Shown: one piece after another, positions 1 to 7,251 of the stretch
Numbering within the stretch: the first letter of the stretch is position 1
Layout: each line of letters starts with the position of its first letter
From: CAWBCI01 sp963787195
Lineage (GTDB): Bacteria; Bacteroidota; Bacteroidia; Bacteroidales; JAGOPY01
Assembly (NCBI GenBank): GCA_963787195.1
Contig: CAWBCI010000018.1
Span: forward strand, 1 to 11,015
DNA: 11,015 nt
Direction: 5' to 3'
The notes under the pieces: model-generated
The model's database searches: none
What the model saw: only the letters and a program-made list of their open reading frames with translations
Told to the model about the DNA's origin: nothing
Program-made: the position numbers and the translations under genes

Positions 1-218
1 ATCCGCACAAGGTTATTTGAAATGGAATTGGCAGACGAAAGTATATTCACATCCACCTTAAAAAGACCATTGGCAACTGCCGCGGGCTGCAAGCCAAGCT
101 GGCCCACCCCGAAGTGATTATCATTCACAAAGGCATTGTAATCCTGCCCATTCAGGATACTGACAAATCCGCTTAGCAGGATAATGGCAAAAAGCTTCAG
201 GAGTATAGTTTTTTTCAT
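1..218 (-). CDS. N-terminal fragment of an exported, possibly outer-membrane, protein
   Basis: The ATG at 218-216 opens a frame that stays open to the left edge, giving 72 visible residues. The start MKKTILLKLFAIILLSGF is a typical signal peptide (two lysines, then a hydrophobic stretch), with likely cleavage near residues 24-25 (NGQ). The mature part begins DYNAFVNDNHFGVGQLGLQPAAVANG and continues into FKVDVNILSSANSISNNL. A 'LQPAAVANGxFKxDVN' start recalls the large Bacteroidota outer-membrane beta-barrel-like proteins (DUF5723 type), in which N-terminal 'xNPAxxADxxxxxDxN' patterns are common; that assignment is from memory and tentative. No catalytic motif is visible. It lies in the same direction as the efflux operon but about 400 bp downstream of it, so it is probably a separate transcription unit. 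Export is fairly sure; the family is not. Confidence 0.7.
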   Translation of the reverse strand, partial: MKKTILLKLFAIILLSGFVSILNGQDYNAFVNDNHFGVGQLGLQPAAVANGLFKVDVNILSSANSISNNLVR

Positions 219-328
219 ATTTTTTTGTTTTTGGTTGGATACTATGGCTATAAACAATCAAAAGGTCAAAAATGTTGGAAAGATAGAACAGACTTGATCA
301 TTTTCCTCTTTTTTACCCAGCGGGATAT

Positions 329-336
329 CAAATATA
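329..336 (-). promoter_or_regulatory. Possible -7 promoter element for the leftmost gene
   Basis: On the minus strand this reads TATATTTG, an exact fit to the Bacteroidota -7 consensus TAnnTTTG, about 110 bp upstream of the ATG at 218. No convincing TTG/TTTG -33 element sits 19-21 bp further upstream, and an 8-mer with two free positions is expected by chance in AT-rich DNA. Nothing else in 219-370 looks structured, and I see no gene there. Confidence 0.2.
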
Positions 337-371
337 TGAAATTTCGCAGGGAAAAGGAAGGATTGTTAATA

Positions 372-406
372 GGTATTGGGTATAGGGTATTAGGTATTAG
401 GTATTA
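372..406. repeat. Heptamer tandem array, unit GGTATTA (5 copies)
   Basis: Five in-phase 7-bp units: GGTATTG, GGTATAG, then GGTATTA three times (386-406 perfect), followed by GGGG. The first two copies differ at one or two positions. It does not lie in any credible coding frame. Short perfect arrays of this type can change length by replication slippage. No function is apparent. Confidence 0.8.
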
Positions 407-413
407 GGGGAAA

Positions 414-442
414 GTGATAAGGTGATATGGTGATATGGTGAT
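414..442. repeat. Octamer tandem array, unit GTGATATG (about 3.6 copies)
   Basis: Units are GTGATAAG (414-421), GTGATATG (422-429), GTGATATG (430-437) and a partial GTGAT (438-442), running directly into a T-tract (442-450). It starts only 7 bp after the GGTATTA array but has a different unit and period, so it is a separate repeat. Confidence 0.75.
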
Positions 443-457
443 TTTTTTTTATTTCAC

Positions 458-492
458 GGAGCTCCACTGAGTTAAAATGGAGTTCCACGGAG
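458..492. repeat. Duplicated 14-bp element GGAGYTCCACNGAG
   Basis: GGAGCTCCACTGAG (458-471) and GGAGTTCCACGGAG (479-492) match at 12 of 14 positions and start 21 bp apart, about two helical turns. Each contains a GGAGYTCC core, perfectly palindromic in the first copy. The element is followed by a very AT-rich stretch (about 497-545). It could be a protein-binding pair or a decayed repeat; the sequence alone does not decide. Confidence 0.5.
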
Positions 493-553
493 GGGGAATA
501 TTAAATATTATATTGAATATTGTATATTTTAAATTTAGATTATTAGCTGACCA

Positions 554-614
554 ACGACTGACGACTGAAGACTGACGACTGAAGACTGCCGACTGACGAC
601 TGACGACTGAAGAC
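554..614. repeat. Heptamer tandem array, unit ACGACTG (8 copies plus a partial)
   Basis: Eight uninterrupted in-phase 7-bp units occupy 554-609, followed by a partial AAGAC (610-614). In order they are ACGACTG, ACGACTG, AAGACTG, ACGACTG, AAGACTG, CCGACTG, ACGACTG, ACGACTG. All variation is confined to the first two bases; GACTG is invariant. The array ends 6 bp from the stop codon of the last exporter gene, so it would lie in the 3' untranslated region of that operon's message. There is no spacer structure, so it is not a CRISPR. A 7-bp period does not preserve a reading frame. Confidence 0.9.
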
Positions 615-620
615 ACCCCC

Positions 621-1730
621 TCACGCTACCTTCTTATACTGCCAAACCGCTACCCATATCACGGTCACTCCGTACAGCGCCAGGATTCCGATTTGCCATA
701 TTACATCTATAAAACCGGAGCCTTTCAGCATGATCATCCTGACGGCTTCTATCATATACTTCAGAGGATTGAACCAGTCTATCACCTGGGCCCATTGCGG
801 CATGCTCTCAGTTGGTGTGAAGAGGCCGCTCATCAAAATGAAAATTACCATGAAGAACCAGGAAAGAAACATGGCCTGTTGCTGGGTTTGCGTTTTGGTC
901 GACACCAGTAATCCGATCCCGAGGGTCACCACCAGGTAAACCGCCGAAACCAGGTAAAGCAGCCAGAGGCTTCCCAGGATAGGGATGTTAAAAACGATCT
1001 TTGCCAGGATCAATCCAAAGGTCAGTTCGAAGAGCCCTATTATCCAGAAAGGCAATAGCTTGCCTATGATAAACTGTATCTTTTTGATGGGGGTGACATT
1101 GATTTGTTCTATAGTACCTATCTCCTTTTCCCGCACCAGGTTCATGCCCGAAAGGAACATGGAAATGATCGTCAAAAGCAGCACCAATATGCCCGGAACC
1201 ATATAATTCTTGTAATTCAATTCAGGGTTATACCAGTAGGAATAGGTGGTTTGCACCGGCTCTTCCATTTGGATGCCGGTTGATTCCAGGAGCAAGCCCT
1301 GGTTATAATCCCGGATAATGGAGAAGGAATAAGCATTCTCAAGACTGGCAGCGCTCGAATTGATGGCATTGGTAACCAATTGTACCCGGGCTTTTCCAAA
1401 TACTTTCAGGTTCTTTTCAAAATCTTTTGGGATATTGATAATTTGATCGGAATGATCGTTTATAACAGACTCTTCGCCGGCTTTATAATTATTGGAATAA
1501 TCAATTATACGGTAAAAGGGTGATCCGCTGAAATGGCTGATCAGGTCGCGGGAACTGTTGCTGCGGTCCTGATCGACTATGAACAGGCGGGTGCTCTTGA
1601 TCTCGAAGGTGGCTGCATAGGCCAGCACAAGCAACTGTACCATCGGCATGATAATAATGATCCGGACCGATACTTTGTTACGGAACAACTGTATGAATTC
1701 TTTCTGCAATATGAAGCCTATGGTCCTCAT
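621..1730 (-). CDS. ABC-2 type exporter permease, distal subunit (YbhR/YhhJ-like)
   Basis: This 369-residue inner-membrane protein has the standard ABC-2 (ABC2_membrane_3) layout: a short cytoplasmic start, one transmembrane helix at about 22-40, a large extracytoplasmic domain (about 42-172), then a cluster of five helices (about 178-198, 222-245, 255-278, 285-303, 342-364). The loop after the second helix carries REKEIGTIEQINVTPI (200-215), the conserved motif that couples the permease to the ATPase. It is the last gene of the operon, 49 bp after the other permease, the widest gap in the unit. The ATG at 1730 is preceded by an A/T-rich leader without a clear Shine-Dalgarno sequence. It should pair with the 1780-2886 permease to form the membrane pore. 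The substrate cannot be read from the sequence; E. coli relatives handle drugs and monovalent cations. Confidence 0.9.
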   Translation of the reverse strand: MRTIGFILQKEFIQLFRNKVSVRIIIIMPMVQLLVLAYAATFEIKSTRLFIVDQDRSNSSRDLISHFSGSPFYRIIDYSNNYKAGEESVINDHSDQIINIPKDFEKNLKVFGKARVQLVTNAINSSAASLENAYSFSIIRDYNQGLLLESTGIQMEEPVQTTYSYWYNPELNYKNYMVPGILVLLLTIISMFLSGMNLVREKEIGTIEQINVTPIKKIQFIIGKLLPFWIIGLFELTFGLILAKIVFNIPILGSLWLLYLVSAVYLVVTLGIGLLVSTKTQTQQQAMFLSWFFMVIFILMSGLFTPTESMPQWAQVIDWFNPLKYMIEAVRMIMLKGSGFIDVIWQIGILALYGVTVIWVAVWQYKKVA

Positions 1731-1779
1731 TTTCTATTCAAATTATTATCATTATTATTCATCATAAGGATGATCAAAA

Positions 1780-2886
1780 TTATTCCAGGCGGATTTTAAA
1801 TTTCTTTATACTCAAGCCGATAAACAAAGTAACCATAGCCATGATGATAAGCGTCTCCATCCAGAGATAGCGTAAACCCACCCCTTTCAGCATAATGCCC
1901 TTGATGATCAGGATAAACCATTTGGAAGGCATGATATTGCTGATGACCCGCAGAATGAGGGGCATATTTTCGATCGGGAAAATAAAGCCTGAGAGCAGGA
2001 TGGTGGGCAGCATCAGACCGGCCAGGGAGATCAGCAGGGCCGTTTGCTGGTTATTGCTGATGGTCGAAATAAAGATCCCCATCGAAAGGGCCATGAAGAT
2101 AAAGAGGATGGTTTCGAGGAGCAGCAGCACCAGGCTGCCTTTTATAGGCATGCCGAAAACGAAATAGCCCAGCAACAAAATAGTGATGGCATTGATAAAG
2201 GAGAGTACCATGTAGGGGGTGACTTTCCCGACGATGATCTGGACCGGTTTCAGGGGTGACACAAGGAGTATCTCCATCGTGCCCATTTCCTTTTCCCTGG
2301 CAAGGGTGATGGAAGTCATCATGGCGCAAACCAGCATCAGTAAAATTGTGATAGTTCCCGGGACAAACATGAAGACGCTCTTTAGTTCCGGGTTGAACAT
2401 CATCCGGGATTCGACACTGATCTGCAGGGGTGCTCCGGAGCCGGCTCCGGCCGGCTGCAGCCCCGCCTGGTAATCTTTCAGTATGCCGATGGTATAATTG
2501 GTCAGCAGGCTGGCCATATTGGGGTCCGACGCATCGCTGATGATCTGTACATCTGCCTTTTTATCTTTCCGAAGACTTTCTTCAAATTTATCCCCGAAGA
2601 TGATGACCTCCTTGATCTTCCCCTGCCTGAATTTCGGCCCTATTTCATCTTCCCCTGTGAGATAGCCGTCTAAAATAAAATATCCCGAAGCCACGATCTT
2701 CCGGGTGATCTCACGGGTGGCCTGATCCCTCGAATTATCCAGGATAGCTATATGGGCGTTTTTGAGGTCATTATTGATTGCGAATCCGAACAGCAGGACC
2801 TGCACTATGGGCATCCCGAACAATATGATCATGGTCCGGTAGTCGCGGAAAATATGATAGAACTCTTTGATGATAAATCCTCTCAT
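1780..2886 (-). CDS. ABC-2 type exporter permease, proximal subunit (YbhS-like)
   Basis: This 368-residue permease has the same architecture as its downstream neighbour: a transmembrane helix at about 18-37, an extracytoplasmic domain at about 40-168, and five helices from about 172 to 360. The coupling-loop motif REKEMGTMEILLVSPL (197-212) is closer to the family consensus than in the other permease. The two proteins are homologous but clearly diverged, as expected for a heterodimeric membrane domain matched to two different ATPases. A Gly/Ala/Pro-rich segment (about 142-153) inside the extracytoplasmic domain looks like a flexible linker. It starts 12 bp after the ATPase stop codon, which implies co-transcription. 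Family assignment is firm; substrate is unknown. Confidence 0.9.
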   Translation of the reverse strand: MRGFIIKEFYHIFRDYRTMIILFGMPIVQVLLFGFAINNDLKNAHIAILDNSRDQATREITRKIVASGYFILDGYLTGEDEIGPKFRQGKIKEVIIFGDKFEESLRKDKKADVQIISDASDPNMASLLTNYTIGILKDYQAGLQPAGAGSGAPLQISVESRMMFNPELKSVFMFVPGTITILLMLVCAMMTSITLAREKEMGTMEILLVSPLKPVQIIVGKVTPYMVLSFINAITILLLGYFVFGMPIKGSLVLLLLETILFIFMALSMGIFISTISNNQQTALLISLAGLMLPTILLSGFIFPIENMPLILRVISNIMPSKWFILIIKGIMLKGVGLRYLWMETLIIMAMVTLFIGLSIKKFKIRLE

Positions 2887-2898
2887 GGTCCTTGCTGC

Positions 2899-3648
2899 TT
2901 ATTCTTTGTTTTTACTTTTCCTGGCCAGATGGAGAAAGACTTCTTCCATGGATGCGGCCTGGAAGGTTTTTTTAAGTTCTGAGGGAGTACCAAGCGCCTC
3001 TATTCTTCCGTCAACCATGATGGACACTCTTTCGCAATATTCAGCCTCATCCATATAGTGGGTTGTGAGGAAGACGGTGATGCCGTTGTGGGCGGTTTCG
3101 TAGATCATATCCCAGAACTGTCGCCTGGTTATCGGGTCCACCCCGCTGGTAGGCTCATCCAGGAACACTATTTTCGGATTATGCATGATGGCAATGGAAA
3201 AGGCAAGCTTTTGCTTCCATCCCAAAGGCAGGGAGCTTATGATCTTGTCTTTGTTCTCTTCCAGACCGAGTTTTTTCAGGTAATAATCAGTGCGCTCGGC
3301 GATCTGCTGCCGGCTGAGCCCATAAATCCCCCCGTAAAATCTGAAATTCTCTTTGACAGTCAGGTCCTCGTATAATGAGAAGCGCTGGCTCATATAGCCT
3401 ATATTCCTCTTGATCTTTTCGGTTTCTTTATAAACGTCGAAACCGGCTACCCGTATTTTTCCGGAACTGGGGTGGGAGAGGCCGGAAAGGATCTTGATGG
3501 CCGTAGTTTTCCCGGCCCCGTTGGCCCCTAAGAACCCGAAGATCTCCCCTTTCCGTACAGAGAAAGTCAGGTGGTCGTTTGCCACGAATGTGCCAAACTT
3601 CTTCACCAGGTCTTCCACTTCTATTATATTTCCTCTCTTCGTATCCAT
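2899..3648 (-). CDS. ABC transporter ATP-binding protein, catalytic half (YbhF C-half-like)
   Basis: A 249-residue single nucleotide-binding domain. Visible motifs are Walker A GANGAGKTT (41-49), Q-loop glutamine Q88 in YMSQRFSLY, Walker B IVFLDE (160-165) with catalytic E165, D-loop SGVD (168-171) and switch histidine H197 in TTHYMDEAE. The signature motif, normally LSGGQ, is LPLGW (140-144). This protein therefore keeps every residue needed on its own face of an ATP site but donates a weak signature to its partner's site. It corresponds to the second half of the fused E. coli YbhF, encoded here as a separate gene. It starts 4 bp after the stop of the other ATPase, suggesting translational coupling and matched subunit amounts. 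The C-terminal SELKKTFQAASMEEVFLHL is typical of drug-export ATPases of this group. Confidence 0.92.
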   Translation of the reverse strand: MDTKRGNIIEVEDLVKKFGTFVANDHLTFSVRKGEIFGFLGANGAGKTTAIKILSGLSHPSSGKIRVAGFDVYKETEKIKRNIGYMSQRFSLYEDLTVKENFRFYGGIYGLSRQQIAERTDYYLKKLGLEENKDKIISSLPLGWKQKLAFSIAIMHNPKIVFLDEPTSGVDPITRRQFWDMIYETAHNGITVFLTTHYMDEAEYCERVSIMVDGRIEALGTPSELKKTFQAASMEEVFLHLARKSKNKE

Positions 3649-3652
3649 CTTA

Positions 3653-4564
3653 TCATTTATTCATAAGAGCCATGAAACAATCCTCGACATTCGCTTCTAT
3701 AAAGTCCGTTTTCACATTTTTCTGTCCTTTATTTTCAAGAAACCGTGCCAGCTCCTCTTCTTTGACATCCTTGCTTTCGAGTGAGAGGTGTATGTTTTCC
3801 CCGAAGCGGTATGCCGATACTGTATGTGGAAATTCCCGAAGGTCATGCAGGAGATGGTACATATCATCGGAACGGACTGCCAGCAGAGGCCATTCGTATT
3901 TGCTTATAATCCCTTCGGGACTGTCGACATCCAGGATTTTTCCCTCCTGTATCAGGGCTACCCGGTCGCAAAGGCTGGCTTCATCCATATAAGGTGTTGA
4001 GACCAGGATGCTGATGCCCTGTTTTTGCAGGCGTTTTAGCATCTGCCAGAATTCTTTACGGGAAACGGCATCCACACCTGTAGTGGGTTCATCCAGAAAA
4101 AGCACATGAGGTTTGTGGATCAGGGCGCAGGAAAGGGCCAGTTTCTGTTTCATCCCACCTGATAATTTTCCGGCGGGACGGTCTTTAAAAGGTTCTATCT
4201 GGGAATAGATATCTTTTACCAGCTCATAGTTTTCTTCTATGGTTGTATTGAAAATACTCGCGAAAAAGCGCAGGTTTTCCTCCACTGTCAGGTCGGGATA
4301 AAGTGAAAAGCGACCGGGCATATAACCTACCATCTGTCGGATCTTCTTATAATCCTTCCGGATATCCAGGCCCTCCAGACTGGCTTCACCTTCGTCCGGG
4401 AACAGCAGGGTGGTAAGTATCCTGAAAAGAGAGGTCTTACCGGCCCCGTCGGGGCCTATAAAACCGAACAACTCTCCCTTGCTAACGCTCAGGCTAATGT
4501 TGTCCAGGGCTTTCTGAGCCTTGTAACTTTTACTGATACCCCTTATACTGACAGCTTCTTCCAT
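3653..4564 (-). CDS. ABC transporter ATP-binding protein, degenerate half (YbhF N-half-like)
   Basis: A 303-residue ATPase with Walker A GPDGAGKTS (37-45), intact signature LSGGM (134-138), Walker B VLFLDE (154-159) and D-loop TGVD (162-165). Two active-site positions differ from consensus. The Q-loop glutamine is replaced by glycine (YMPGRFSLY, G84, codon 4313-4315), and the switch histidine is replaced by proline (STPYMDEA, P191, codon 3992-3994). After the nucleotide-binding domain there is an extra region of about 90 residues (about 214-303), as in the first half of YbhF-type proteins. My recollection is that Bacteroidota relatives also carry MPGRFSLY, so these are probably family traits rather than errors. 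It is expected to form a heterodimer with the adjacent ATPase, to which it supplies the good signature. It follows the DUF2147 gene by 9 bp. Confidence 0.92.
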   Translation of the reverse strand: MEEAVSIRGISKSYKAQKALDNISLSVSKGELFGFIGPDGAGKTSLFRILTTLLFPDEGEASLEGLDIRKDYKKIRQMVGYMPGRFSLYPDLTVEENLRFFASIFNTTIEENYELVKDIYSQIEPFKDRPAGKLSGGMKQKLALSCALIHKPHVLFLDEPTTGVDAVSRKEFWQMLKRLQKQGISILVSTPYMDEASLCDRVALIQEGKILDVDSPEGIISKYEWPLLAVRSDDMYHLLHDLREFPHTVSAYRFGENIHLSLESKDVKEEELARFLENKGQKNVKTDFIEANVEDCFMALMNK

Positions 4565-4573
4565 ACAGGTATA

Positions 4574-5029
4574 TCATTTTACAGCCGTCCAATAGGTATT
4601 CCGGCCTATCCAGGAAAATCCTATATAACCCCTGATTTTCAGGGTTGTATCATCAGCATATTCTATATAACAATCATAAGTCTTGCCATTTTTCGGATCA
4701 TAAATAGTGCCTTCATCCCAGGTATCCTCCCCGTCAAAGACGAAATCTTTCAGTATCACCAGATCCTGCACAGGCCTTGATCTCAGGCTTTCATCAGAAT
4801 TATGTTTGTCGAGTTTCGCCTTGCCGGTCTCATCATCTATCGGGTTCTTCAGCCAGACGAGCTTGCCGAAATATTTTCCCGCATCTTTATAAATCTCAAT
4901 ATGGGCATCTTTATCTTCATTCAGCCATCTTCCCAGGAGCGCGTCGGCACTTTTTGACTGGGCGAATGTGAGCAGGCCGGAAAGCAGCAGCGTTAATACC
5001 AGCGAAATCCGGGTCAATTGTTTTTTCAT
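4574..5029 (-). CDS. DUF2147 family periplasmic protein inside the efflux operon
   Basis: A 151-residue exported protein. Residues 1-23 form a signal peptide (MKKQLTRIS, a leucine-rich core, then TFA) with likely cleavage before Q24. The mature part shows the DUF2147 pattern: LLGRW near the start (31-35), IEIYKDAGKYFGKLVWLKNP, a DPKNGKTYDCYIEY segment, and TLKIRGYIGFSWIGRNTYW near the end. DUF2147 proteins are small, lipocalin-like, mostly beta periplasmic proteins without an assigned biochemical role. The gene sits between the fusion-protein gene (44 bp gap) and the first ATPase gene (9 bp gap), so it is co-transcribed with the exporter. A role in binding substrate or as an accessory part of the pump is inference from position only. 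Confidence 0.88.
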   Translation of the reverse strand: MKKQLTRISLVLTLLLSGLLTFAQSKSADALLGRWLNEDKDAHIEIYKDAGKYFGKLVWLKNPIDDETGKAKLDKHNSDESLRSRPVQDLVILKDFVFDGEDTWDEGTIYDPKNGKTYDCYIEYADDTTLKIRGYIGFSWIGRNTYWTAVK

Positions 5030-5073
5030 AGTTTTCCGAATTAGTTTTTGATTTATAACAGTTTTTATAAGGA

Positions 5074-5964
5074 TTATTCAGGATGGGTAGTGAAATTGAC
5101 TTCCCCGGGCATGCCGATTTTGAGGGTCCCGTCGTTGGGAACCCTTACTTTCATAGCATAAACCAGGTTGACCCTTTCTTTTTTGGTCTGTATAATTTTA
5201 GGGGTGAATTCGGCTTTGGAACTGATCCATGAGATAGTTCCCTGCAACTGGCGTAAAGCCGACTGATTTTTATCTACCAGCACCTCTACCTTTTGTCCCA
5301 GCGAAACCGAAGGCAACTGGTCACCGCTGATATAAACTTTCAGGTCCATATAAGTTAAGTTAGCCATGGAACATAGCGGCTTACCATAAGTAGTGACTTC
5401 CCCGGGTTCCGCGAATTTTGTCAGTATGGTGCCACTGAGCGGACTGATAATCCAGCTTTGACTGATGGATTCCCGGACCTGACTGATCTGCACGCCGATA
5501 GTTTCCATCTGCGCCAGGATACCTTCTTTCTGCACCCTTGTAGCCTGTATCTGTTGCCTGATCAAATCCATATTTCCATTGATATCATCTATCTGCTTTT
5601 GTGTTGCCGCTCCATCCTTAAACAAATTTTCCAGTCTGTTCATGTCAACTTCCAGATTCTTCTTTTGCTGTTCCTGGACAGCTATCTGTGAATTCAGATT
5701 ATTTATGTTGGTCCTGACAGCATTGATCTGGGCCCGGAGTTGCGCTCTTTTTAGCGACAAATCGGTAGTATCGACCAGGCCAAGGGTATCTCCGAGAGAG
5801 ACCGTCTGACCTTCCTGTAGCTTCAGGAAAAGGATTTTTCCGTTGGCCTGAGACGAGAGGATGACCTCATCTGTTTCAAAGTTGCCGTAGGCATCCGACT
5901 TTTCAGTCCGGGAGCAGGCCATAGTGGCGAACAGTATCAAAGCTATAAAGGCTGTTTGTTTCAT
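5074..5964 (-). CDS. HlyD-family periplasmic adaptor (membrane fusion) lipoprotein, YbhG-like
   Basis: A 296-residue adaptor that should link the inner-membrane exporter to the TolC channel. It starts with a lipoprotein signal ending TMAC (C17), so it is probably lipid-anchored like AcrA rather than held by a transmembrane helix. Two lipoyl half-motifs (about 36-66, SSQANGKILFLKLQEGQTV, and about 172-200, ISPLSGTILTKFAEPGEVT) flank a long alpha-helical hairpin at about 68-170. The hairpin tip carries the TolC-docking RLS-type pattern with correct 4- and 7-residue spacing: R110, L114 and T121, with threonine in the serine position. A beta-barrel domain follows (about 205-235), and a membrane-proximal domain completes the protein. 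It starts 12 bp after the channel gene. Confidence 0.92.
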   Translation of the reverse strand: MKQTAFIALILFATMACSRTEKSDAYGNFETDEVILSSQANGKILFLKLQEGQTVSLGDTLGLVDTTDLSLKRAQLRAQINAVRTNINNLNSQIAVQEQQKKNLEVDMNRLENLFKDGAATQKQIDDINGNMDLIRQQIQATRVQKEGILAQMETIGVQISQVRESISQSWIISPLSGTILTKFAEPGEVTTYGKPLCSMANLTYMDLKVYISGDQLPSVSLGQKVEVLVDKNQSALRQLQGTISWISSKAEFTPKIIQTKKERVNLVYAMKVRVPNDGTLKIGMPGEVNFTTHPE

Positions 5965-5976
5965 ATTAGCTACATT

Positions 5977-7251
5977 TTATAATTTTCCGGCAGCCGCCAG
6001 GTATTCATATTTTGCGTTAATCAGTTGTATTTTATGTAATTCCATATTCAGGCTTGCAGAAGTTTCAGCCGTCAGTTCGGTCAGATATTCGGTGGCAGTG
6101 ATGATCCCGTGTTTTAGTTCGGATGCATAAGTCTTCACTATTTTGGAATGAAGTTCCACGATGGCCTCATCCTTTTCGATGAGTTTCTGGTATTTCAGTA
6201 CTTCCGACATCTTGTTGGCCAGTTCAATATTTAGTCCCTGGCTGAAACTTTCCACATTAGAGTTAAGTATTTTTTTATTCAGGTTGATGATCTGCTTTTC
6301 ATTGCGGGTCTTGTTCCAGTTCCAGAAATTCCAGCTAAGCCTGGCCCCAAAAATATAGTATCCTTTCAGGTTATTGTTCAGCATATCGAAAGCCGGCCTG
6401 CCGAAACCTGCTTGTCCGAAGCCTGAGAATTTAGGCATCAGAAAGGAGGAGCTAAGTTTTTTCATCGCATCCAGCTTTTGGTCCTGGTAGGAAAAAAGCT
6501 GGTATTCCAGGCGGCTTTTTCCGTTCATATCAAGGCTTATCTGTGGTTGGGGCATTTCAAGCGGGGTTCCGCTGCTGATTTCCCTGCCGGTGAGCTGGGA
6601 AAGGATAGTATAGGCCGTGTTCATCGCGATATTCAACTGATCTTGTTGCTGTTCTGTTTTCAGTAGTTCAGCATTCAGTATATCAGCATTGGCCGAAAGG
6701 CTCACTCCGTTTGCCACGGCTGATTCGACATCTTTCAGCCGGGCTTTCACGTCTGCCTGGTGGATGTCCAGTATCTTTGTATTTTTCTTTATCAGCAGGA
6801 TATTGAAAAAAACCATATCGACCTGCTTTTTCAGATCGTACAAGCTTAGTTCCAGGTTTTGACGGTCAATCTGATTGTCGCTTTGCTGGAGGAGCTTATT
6901 ATCTTTGGTGATGCCACCGTCCCATATCACCTGATTCACATCCAGGTAAAGCTTGTACCAATCCTTACTGACAGGTTTCATTGGAAACTGCGGGGTGCTG
7001 ATGGGTACCTTGGTCACATCCGATTGGTAGCTGGCCTGTCCGAGGACATTCATTTCAGGCAGGTGATTTTTATTCAGATTTTTGATTTTCAGTTCGTTGC
7101 TCTGGTCAATAAGATCGAATTGCTGGTAGGACGGGTGATGTTCCACCGCCCATTGCCGGCATTGTTCTATATTCAAAGCAGTATCTGCCTGGCTGAAAAG
7201 CCGGCAGCTGAAAAGCAAGCCTGTTATTATCAGTAAGCTGTATCTGCTCAT
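5977..7251 (-). CDS. TolC-family outer-membrane efflux protein
   Basis: A 424-residue outer-membrane channel subunit expected to act as a trimer. A signal peptide of about 20 residues ends at RLFS|QADTALN. The mature protein opens with the family's typical helix (ALNIEQCRQWAVEHHPSYQQ). It then shows the TolC internal duplication: helix-rich stretches alternate with two outer-membrane strand segments, at about 63-111 (LPEMNVLGQASYQSDVT to YLDVNQVIWDGG) and again in the second half (SSFLMPKFSGFGQAGFG to FGARLSWNFWNWN). Its start codon overlaps the TetR stop codon in an ATGA arrangement (7248-7251), implying translational coupling. Having a dedicated TolC gene in the operon differs from E. coli ybhGFSR, which has none. 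Confidence 0.93.
   Translation of the reverse strand: MSRYSLLIITGLLFSCRLFSQADTALNIEQCRQWAVEHHPSYQQFDLIDQSNELKIKNLNKNHLPEMNVLGQASYQSDVTKVPISTPQFPMKPVSKDWYKLYLDVNQVIWDGGITKDNKLLQQSDNQIDRQNLELSLYDLKKQVDMVFFNILLIKKNTKILDIHQADVKARLKDVESAVANGVSLSANADILNAELLKTEQQQDQLNIAMNTAYTILSQLTGREISSGTPLEMPQPQISLDMNGKSRLEYQLFSYQDQKLDAMKKLSSSFLMPKFSGFGQAGFGRPAFDMLNNNLKGYYIFGARLSWNFWNWNKTRNEKQIINLNKKILNSNVESFSQGLNIELANKMSEVLKYQKLIEKDEAIVELHSKIVKTYASELKHGIITATEYLTELTAETSASLNMELHKIQLINAKYEYLAAAGKL

Noticed and set aside
225..407. 60-codon plus-strand open frame in the left gap
   Set aside because: Its C-terminal part is a translation of the GGTATTA repeat array, it has no recognisable domain, and its start lies against the 5' end of the leftward gene. 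Not a credible gene.
554..614. CRISPR array
   Set aside because: The units are 7 bp with no spacers, and there are no cas genes in the window.
1738..1762. ATT/ATC trinucleotide-like run between the two permease genes
   Set aside because: Short and imperfect in an AT-rich intergenic gap, of the kind expected by chance. No terminator or promoter is recognisable there.
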